Origin: Melampsora larici-populina 98AG31
Taxonomy: Eukaryota > Basidiomycota > Pucciniomycetes > Pucciniales > Melampsoraceae
DNA length: 64,000 nucleotides
Direction of reading: 5' to 3'
Assembly: GCF_000204055.1 (NCBI RefSeq)
Contig: NW_006768775.1
Coordinates: 1,720,850 to 1,784,849, forward strand
Under the pieces are notes generated by a model. That model was not told the origin of the DNA, did not search any database, and saw only the letters and a list, made by a program, of their open reading frames with translations. A program made the translations under genes and the position numbers. Every line of letters starts with the position of its first letter. Positions within the stretch are counted from its first letter, which is position 1. Below, in pieces: positions 56,549 to 64,000 of the stretch.

Positions 56549-59184
56549 TCATCCAACCGTATCTTCTCCCCATTTCTTAGCCACATCCCTTCAACCGAAA
56601 AAAATCAAATGAATTAATCTCAACTACATCTTACAAGATAAACTGCAAAAAAGAAGACATGAAAAATTAAGATCAACTCACCAAAACCCAAGTTTAGATC
56701 CCAAAAACTCTTTTGCAATCGAATCCGAAGGACAATTCTTAGGTCTAAACTCTTTAAAACTTCTTTCTCTACCTTCACCTTCCCAAATCATTTCGCACTT
56801 ATTATCAGCCAAACTGATCGGAACGCCTTCCTCTTCACCTCCTTCTCCTTCTCCTTTTTCACCTTTTTCTTCATTCCCATTGATATTTGTCGGTGATCTC
56901 GCTCTTGGTTCTTCTGTCCAATCTATTCGATTTAACATTAAATGTTTATATGCTCGAATCCCTTTCGATCCTCCTTCGACTACTACTAAGGCGAAACGTG
57001 GATTAAAGATTAAGACTCCTGTTAAACCATGTTGTTCTGCATTCTTTCGAACTTTAAACCTGTGTGCAGGATTAGTAAGATACTTGATCCTATGTAAAAA
57101 AAATCAAACATTTCTCAGTTTCTACTTCATCAGTCTTTTAAAGTCACTCAAAGAAGAAGATCACAAACTTATAGACACTTGTAAAAATCCCACGCGTCTC
57201 ATCTACTTCCCTCTTCTTTTCAATCTTTTCTTTTCTTTGTTCATCTGTCAGTTGTCTTGATTCATTGGCTTTTTCATGCGCTTTTCGTCTTTGCAACATT
57301 TCTCTTCTTACTCTTGCTTCAATCTTAGTTGGATCTGCTACTGCATCTGAAGTTAAAACTTTCATCATATTCGAAAGTTTAACTAATCAAAAACGAAAAC
57401 CAAAAATGTAAGACAAATCTCCTTTAGCCTGGAGATTCTAAAGGATGAAACGGAAAAAGAAATATAATAAGATTTACCTTTTGGAGGATCAGGAGGAAGT
57501 AAACCCATTCGTTGTCGATCTTGTTTATCCTGTAACTCTGCCATTCTTCTTTGTCTTCTCATCTTCTTTTGTTCAGCTTTCGTAAGTTTAAGTGGTTTAA
57601 GTTCCACTTTATTTCGATCACCTGGTCCTGGAAGTTGGATTGGATGTTGAATATAAAGTGTGATGGGCGAATCTTCTGATGATCTGATTAGTTTGGATGC
57701 TTCTCCACTTTCTAAATCATCATATGTTCGATTCGGTAGATAATCTTCATCCCACCATTCACAATCTGGTGGTGCCGGTCTCTGATCAATGGAAAAAATG
57801 CATCAGAGTTAACAAGAAAAGAAAGCAGGAGAAAGTTGAGGTTAGAATAAAGATCAACTGATGAATTAGCCTACCCTAACTTGTTTTTCAACAGCTTCGA
57901 TTTCTCCATCCAGCCCAGCTTTCCTAGAACTCTCAGCAATCCGTTTCTTAAGTTCTTCTAATCTAGCCTCAGATCTAATTTGTTCAGCCAATCTAACAAA
58001 TTTTCCTTTTGGATTAAACCTCAATGCTCTAACAGGTCTAGCTCGATGTACTCCTGATGGATCACCAAGTGGACCAGCAAGTGATCGATCGAAATGTGGA
58101 TTAGATCTTTGATCGACTGCTTCTTCATCTACTAGTAAGGCTTCTGATAAATCTGGTTTTGAAGAAGAAGCTGTAGATGGAAGTGAAGGTCTTGCATTGG
58201 CCTAAGTCAAGAAAAAGGTTGTCAGTTATCAATTTGAAATCAACACGTGAAGCGAAATGAAAAGTGAGATGAAAGCGTGTACGAAACTTTGACTGTGGCA
58301 AATTTGGGTACCATAGGCTTGTAACGATTTTTGAGACCAGAAGAAGTAGATGAGCTTGATGGGTCTTGTGCCATCAAGAGTGGATGAACACCACTTGTTG
58401 CACCAGATCCGATGGGCTCGGCAGGTGCAGATGGATGAGACTAATCAGGATCCAAAAAAGTTCATGAGCATCAAAATAAAAAGATTATGAGTGATTGCAA
58501 ATTGAATAACAAACTAGATACGGATTCTTTGCCTTCGCAGCCAATTCCTCTACTGTCTTTCGCGCCTCTGCAACTTTTTTGGCCAAGTTTGGATCGATAT
58601 TAGGAGCCGATAACATCGGAGTTGAACCAATAGGAACAATAGTGGAGGCTAGACCAGCTTGAGGACGATTGAGTGAAGCAGACGGGTTTTTGAAAGACGC
58701 AAATTTGGCCGCGATCTCTGCACGCTTTCGAGCGATTTCCTCGGCGGACTTGAGTAGTTTGATATGAGTGTCATGAGTTTGGATAACATCTAATGTGGAT
58801 TTTGGATTAAAGATTAACTCACAGCGACCTTTGAAGGAGCTCCATTTGAAACTTGATATTGTTGTTGTTGAAGTTGATGAACTGGTTGACTAGCCAAATC
58901 GGATAAATCGCCTTTAGGTGGAAGGAAAGAAAGAGTAGACTAAACCGAATGAGTTTTAATTTTAAAACAAAAGTAGAGTGAGTGGAACTTGATAGATTGA
59001 TTGTTATTTTTTAAATGAGAGTAGAACTAACAGATGAACTAGTGATGGAAATTGAAAGAATTGATTAGTTTATTGAAATGATATCATTTAGTTTTGAGAT
59101 GATAGCTTACGGTTTGTTTCTTTTAGCAGATGAATGAGCTTGATCTTGATCGTTTTTAGTTCTTTTCTTTTGATTTGATGACAT
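56549..59184 (-). CDS. PRP3: U4/U6 snRNP splicing factor PRP3
   Basis: Prp3 binds U4/U6 RNA and stabilises the U4/U6.U5 tri-snRNP. Ten exons close to 625 residues: 59184-59111, 59038-59032 (7 nt), 58939-58823, 58748-58515, 58440-58288, 58201-57875, 57781-57478, 57382-57169, 57089-56682, 56588-56549. The N-terminal half is low-complexity. The PRP3 domain has RALRFNPKGKFVRLAEQIRS, EWWDEDYLPNRTYDD, TLYIQHPIQLPGPGD, LTKAEQKKMRRQRRMAELQD, GLLPPDPPKVKLSNMMKVLT and ARVRREMLQRRKAHEKAN. The C-terminal DUF1115 part has LTNPAHRFKVRKNAEQHGL, LVVVEGGSKGIRAYKHLML, NRIDW, KCEMIWEG and a final WDVAKKWGE. The acceptor at 58749 is a weak AAG chosen to keep phase. The length lies between the yeast (469) and human (683) proteins. 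Confidence 0.9.
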
Positions 59185-59823
59185 TTTTGATTTTGATGAT
59201 GGTTTGTTAATAAATGCTGAGCAAATGCCTCGAGCTGATCAGTCCTTGGTCTTCTGCTTCCCAGTTTCATGATCGATAAAAGCCCCGGACAGGTACTCGG
59301 GTCTGTACGCACCCGAGAATCCTTTGCCCGGGGAGCAGGGCTTGCTGAGGACTGTGCAATTCGATTACATACACACCTGTTTTTGATCGACTGCTCAAGC
59401 AATATCATCATTAAGTTGTATGTAGAAATGAAGCATAATCCTGGCGAGTCAGTAGCTTTGACTTCCTTTGCCTCATTCAATCCAAGACTTGATGATCATC
59501 AGTCTCAAGAGGGACACGGCAACACAAGTCATGAAACATGGTTTTATTTCATTTTATATGCCTTAAAGTATACACTGCTTGCAACTTTCTTCACTCAGTT
59601 CAAATCTGTACGTAAACGGCGCGCACATCAAATGATGATGACATTGTGCATTTTTTTTACCCTCTCTCTTTCTCTCTTCAACCACACACCAAAGCTCCTA
59701 CTCATTAAATATAATCTACACCTTTCTGACGCTTGGAAGGTTACTTAACCTTCAAGTACATCTTTTATATATATATTCTTTATTTCTGGTGTATCTTTTT
59801 TTCATATATATAATCTTTTGTTT
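59185..59823. other. Intergenic between PRP3 and the Rua1-domain gene
   Basis: The PRP3 5' flank and the 3' flank of the next gene are both minus strand. There is a GATGAT/ATATAT-rich tail near 59765-59820. The plus-strand open frame at 59269-59748 has no motif and is not called. Confidence 0.4.
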
Positions 59824-62800
59824 CTACGATCCAGACTCATACTGAGCCGATGTGGTCCGATTGCTTGGCTTCATAGCATTCGTCCGACGTGTCTTTCTTA
59901 CCGGAAATGTATTTTCATACGAGGGTTGAGGTGTAGGTGATTGAGCTTGTTGATGATGGTTTAAAAGATTAAAAGTTGAGCTAGTACTAGGTGTAAAACC
60001 AACAGAGTGAGGCGAATAACTTTCTTTCATCGCTGTTCCTCCACCGATCAAACTACTATTGCTAGCCTTACGCTTATAGACCCGTCCGGCACTTGCTCGC
60101 TGAGCGGCCACGGATGGATGGATTCGATTCCCACTTCCGCTCACACTTCCGCCCCCACCAGATGCAACGGTGAGAGCAGGGGATGCAGTCCCATTACAAT
60201 TGTTCTGTGAGAATTGATAGGGTGTAGGAAACTGATAGCCTTTTGAACCAGTCGAGCCCGAGGACAATGGTGCTTGAGCTCCTCTTTGATTGGTGACCAG
60301 ATCAAAAAGGTCATCCTCAACGTGTACATGACATTCTCCCGCAAGGCGAGATTTGTGACAACTAAGATCCCAACAGGTTGGCTCTGTAAACATTAGTATT
60401 CTTGCCTCTTTGGGTCATTGGAGAGAGAAGACAGTGGACATAAGGAAAACCAAGAAAAAGACTTGCCTTTTAGCGTGTTTCCACCAAAACAACTCAGGCA
60501 CCTTCACTTCCTGCAACTTCACTCCTTCCATCGCAATCCATTTATCGCACTGTGGTTTACGCATCAGGAAGATCCAAAATTGTACCATATGATCAGTAGA
60601 AGCCCCACCCAAGTTGAGAAATTCATGAAACTAATTCACCTGATGGCATCGTCCTTCCTTCAATTCAGACTTTTCGTTGGCCGCTACTTGACCACGTTTC
60701 GTCAATCGGATCTCGACCGGTGGTGAGAAGGGTAGTCCATTGGCATTGTTGATGCCATGAAAGAACCCCAAGTGATATGAATAACTGCTAACTTTCATTT
60801 TTAACCATAACTGAAGGTCTTCACCCCCTCTCTGTCGAGGTTCCGCGCAGATACAACACAATCCAACCTTTTCACTTCCTACACCTTTCACAAACCTCGG
60901 CGTATAGAGATCAAGATGTCCATGAGCAGGTGAGTTATATACACCATTGGGTGGTTCTTTTGGGATCACGATTCCACTTCGTTCGGCTTCTGATCTCATC
61001 ATCTCTCGTTCTCCAAAGGCGCTTGATACATAGAACGCTCGATACAGACGCGGGAAATGTGGGTCGATCGGTACTTCTGGGGGAAAAAACCTTCGCTGTG
61101 TGAGATGTTCGGCAGGAGAGGCAAGACTGGTCGCTTGAGTTGAAATGGAAAAGCAACTCCTAGCGTCATCGTCGACAGCACCGGTAAATGTGGTCGAGTT
61201 CGACGTGACTGTGCCTGTAGTCATCACACTGGGAGTAGTTGAACAATCGGAAATGCGGGCTCGACCTCTGTTCTGAGGTTGATAAGATGAATTATGACCC
61301 ATGAAATTCTCATGTGCTTGAACGGCGATTGAGTGACCATCATCGACCGATTGTGACGTACAGGTGGATGCAGCGGTCGATCCTGAAACAGAGAGATGCG
61401 GGAGATAATGATCTGCATCAGGCAATGGCGGGAGACCATGACCCAGATGGTGAGGGTGTGATTGCCCGGCTTTTGCGCCCCGAGCTCTCGTGGCGTAGAT
61501 GGGAGCAGATGCTACAGAGTCAAATACTTTGTCAGATGAACGCCACAAGTGCCATTCCAAATTCAGTTTACTCACCTGGGTCGATCGTAGATGGGTGGCT
61601 CGGATGATGACCATGATCTACAGGGGGAAATTCGTCATGAATTTGACTACGCGTCCGGTATCTTCGCCCACTTGGGGTTGATGGGGCAGCAGGCTTATCG
61701 GATGAAACCTGGGTCGTTGATGAATCTGGTTGGGACGTTCCATTTCGAGGGGCACTACCCCGCCCTCGACGAAGAGCCATTCCATGTTTGGCCTCGTCGC
61801 TCCGGGAAAGAGCCAATAGGAGCGATGCTGCGTCATCTGGGTGGGGTCGTACTTCTTCAGCTGGACCATGTCGATTGCGGTTAAGATGCGTTCTCGTCCC
61901 TGCGAATGTCGAATTGGACTGCCGGGGATTCGATGCAGCCTGTTCGTAAGGTTGATCAACTGATTGACGCAAAGCAGCGGAGGTGCCACGTTCTCGTGTC
62001 GGTTTGGCATTCTGGGGCACCGACTCTCGATTCTGGAACGTCTGTGTGGTCGATGACACTCGATACGAGTTGTTCTCGGGGCTATTTAGGAGATGGTGAC
62101 TGTTACTCGGCAAACCATCATTGGTGCGTTCTGGACCAGAAAGATGAATGTCTATCTTAAGTTCGCCAGGGTCCTTATTGTATCTTTCTCCACTTCCACG
62201 TGTTTGGCCATTTGAATTATTTATGGGTTCGGCGGTAGCGACATTAGAAGACTGACTGGATCGTGTTTTGATGCTTGATTTAGGGCGCGATGTCGTTGGT
62301 AGATGGGGGTGAGAAGGCGATTGATGTTGAAAAGGCGATCTTGTGCCGGAGTTGGAAGGCACGTGCGCAGCCTGATTTCGGGTGGGGTCCTGGCGGGCTT
62401 CGGCAAGACGGTGAACTTGGGATCGAGTAATGTAAGGTGCGGGCATTTCTTGAGGCTCTGCCTGACTTGGATATTGGGCTGGGTGTCGGGACGCTGTCAG
62501 ATCTCGGTTGCTTGCCGAAGGATTGTTCGGCTTGAGCGCGTTAGTGAAAGCCTCTTTGGAGCTAGGATTCCATGTATGCCAGTCCGCACTTTCATGGATT
62601 GCAGCACCTGAGCCATTATCTGAATTTTGGTGAAACTTCTCGACAACACCCCGGAATGAGCGGTGCGCTTTGTGAGTCGCAAAAAAGGTGCTGGGAGAGC
62701 ATGTGTTTTCGTTGAGTTGCTGGGATGAGACCGGAGGACCGAAACAATCAGAGGCTTGACTGGTTCGTAATTGCGAGGGTCGCTCGTGAAGGATGCCAGG

Positions 62801-63166
62801 TAAAGTGTGATTCGTTGTCCCGGGAGTAGAAGAGGTAGATCCATCCGGAAGAGGGGGGTCATAAGAGCCTTCGGGATGCATATATGGGTTGTAGTCCACC
62901 TGTTTTTCGGGAAAAAAAGCATGTGCGTTTGAAAAGGGTTGCTGGACATAGTTGGAGTCGATATGAGACCGGTTTCGAGACAGAGCGCCATTGTGATCCT
63001 CTGAACCGCAATCGGCACCAATTGGCGGTGCGATGCTCCTGCTCGTAGCTCCAGTTTGGGATTGCTGGGTTGGACCAGATACATAGCCAGGGTAGAATGG
63101 CAGGTCGCGTTCGTTCGTTTGAATACATGGTAATCCGATTGTAGCGCCGTGGGTTTGTGTGGACAT
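59824..63166 (-). CDS. Rua1-domain transcriptional regulator
   Basis: This is a large putative zinc-binding regulator of about 1035 residues from four exons: 63166-61576, 61511-60640, 60549-60463, 60381-59824. The N-terminal ~530 residues and the C-terminal ~180 are Ser/Pro/Asn/Gly-rich and predicted disordered, with RRTNAMKPSNRTT-type basic patches. The conserved block (about residues 640-850) reads LYRAFYVSSAFGEREMMRSE, GLCCICAEP, LWLKMKVSSYSYHLGFFHGI, PFSPPVEIRLTKRG, EGRCHQCDKWI and VPELFWWKHAKR. This is the pattern of the C-terminal domain of Rua1, the Ustilago maydis C2H2 regulator of glycolipid synthesis. The Cys pairs (CCIC, CHQC) and HAK are in place. The last junction is uncertain: CAA/GTCTTT to ACAGAG/CCA keeps frame, whereas the stronger-looking GC donor four bases upstream (GCAAGT) does not. 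Confidence 0.78.
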
Positions 63167-64000
63167 TACGAGCTGAGAGTCGAGTCGAGGTGATATTCAA
63201 CTTACGGTGTGACAGTATGCCAACCGATGGCGAAGGCTTCAACGCAGACTCAAAAAGCTGGGATCGGACCAAATAGACTGAGTGCAGTAAAGATCCAGGA
63301 GTAGCGCCAGAGATAAAATTACCATCCACAACAGAGACCAGGGGAAACGCAATCGTCAGCAAATTCTTTCTCAAAACAAAGCTTGTTCTAGAGGAGAATC
63401 AAACACAGGCGGCTTGTCAGAGGTAAATTGATAGAAAGAGTGGCAAATTAGGAGCTGCGGCACCAATCCCAGCCAACTTGAACTGAGGCGCGAGGCCAAG
63501 AAAAATGATAGGTTGGATGTCTCGTATACCAGGGCAGCAACCAACTACTAAGCGTTTCGGTGCAGATTGACGCCACTAGGATATGTGATACCACAAAAAA
63601 TAGATGTGAGATGCGGGATATGATACGCTTGATAGCACGCATATGGACCAAAGGCCAAGACGAGAGCGATTGAACGGATAGGCTGGAGGCGGGGTTTGGT
63701 CTGCTGCTGTGAACCAAAAAAGTATGTGCAACCATATGCAACCTGACAACAGGTAAGGAAAATCGATGACATGACCTCAACTTTCAAGCTATCCCAACAT
63801 GATCACACTAGAAACATAAGAGAAGATCGATCGAAAAGCCCTCCAGCCCCATGATGATCGATCGCCAGATGCAGTACATAAGTTACCCGGCATGTAACCA
63901 TGTCTCATGTTGACGTATTTGAGTTTGAACCCAAGCTTGCCTGGTCTGATACGCGCTTCATCAGTGAGAAAAAAAGGCGAAAGAAGAGTCCTACCAACAT
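63167..64000. other. Upstream region of the Rua1-domain gene
   Basis: No gene is supported. It probably holds the promoter and 5' untranslated sequence of the minus-strand regulator. Upstream frames at 63448-63787 (minus) could include an untranslated or coding leader exon, but no motif is seen. Confidence 0.4.

Noticed and set aside
60463..60470. GC donor in the Rua1-domain gene
   Set aside because: It gives the wrong phase for the only open downstream exon frame; a GT donor four bases further on fits.
1..64000. CRISPR arrays, bacterial operons or riboswitches
   Set aside because: The sequence is eukaryotic with spliceosomal introns; no regularly spaced repeat-spacer array was seen.

Overview
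The window looks like a chromosomal segment of a filamentous basidiomycete, most likely a rust-type (Pucciniales) fungus. The evidence is intron-dense genes with mostly 50-115 bp GT-AG introns and some apparent GC-AG introns, a Rua1-type regulator, an Egh16-like secreted protein, a fungal Ngaro-type tyrosine-recombinase retrotransposon, and AT-rich repeat-filled spacers. The order-level assignment is an inference; basidiomycete is safer. One 100-N assembly gap lies at 39803-39902.

Layout. 1-17.2 kb is a transposon and repeat zone. A ~6.5 kb Ngaro/DIRS-like retrotransposon (2357-8859, minus strand) has split direct repeats and gag, RT/RNase H and tyrosine recombinase frames. It is followed by intergenic DNA carrying several small inverted-repeat (MITE-like) elements. 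17.7-29.7 kb is a host gene block on mostly the minus strand: ATG3 (autophagy E2-like enzyme), an Egh16-like secreted protein, an unknown 243-residue protein (plus strand), and a protein with two FAR1/WRKY-GCM-like zinc domains.

31.0-44.2 kb holds two DNA transposons only 85 bp apart. The first (31030-39276) has 261-bp terminal inverted repeats about 99% identical and a perfect 9-bp target duplication, and lies inside a palindrome. It carries a damaged RecQ-like helicase gene convergent with an apparently intact ~917-residue gene resembling the basidiomycete DUF6589 family. The second (39362-44181) is a Tc1/mariner-type element with TA duplication, a three-exon DD34E transposase and a second six-exon gene of unknown function. 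These two elements are the best candidates for something not well described.

45.2-63.2 kb is another host block on the minus strand: SUMO (with 13- and 15-nt microexons), ribosomal protein uL6/RPL9, a probable multi-pass membrane protein, the U4/U6 snRNP splicing factor PRP3 (with an apparent 7-nt microexon) and a large Rua1-domain regulator. A 579-bp element rich in GGCGCGCC with 8-bp target duplication lies at 50.4-51.0 kb.

Exon coordinates were worked out by hand from splice signals and reading-phase closure; each multi-exon model said to close was checked to keep an open frame. Family names come from recognising motifs, not from database searches.
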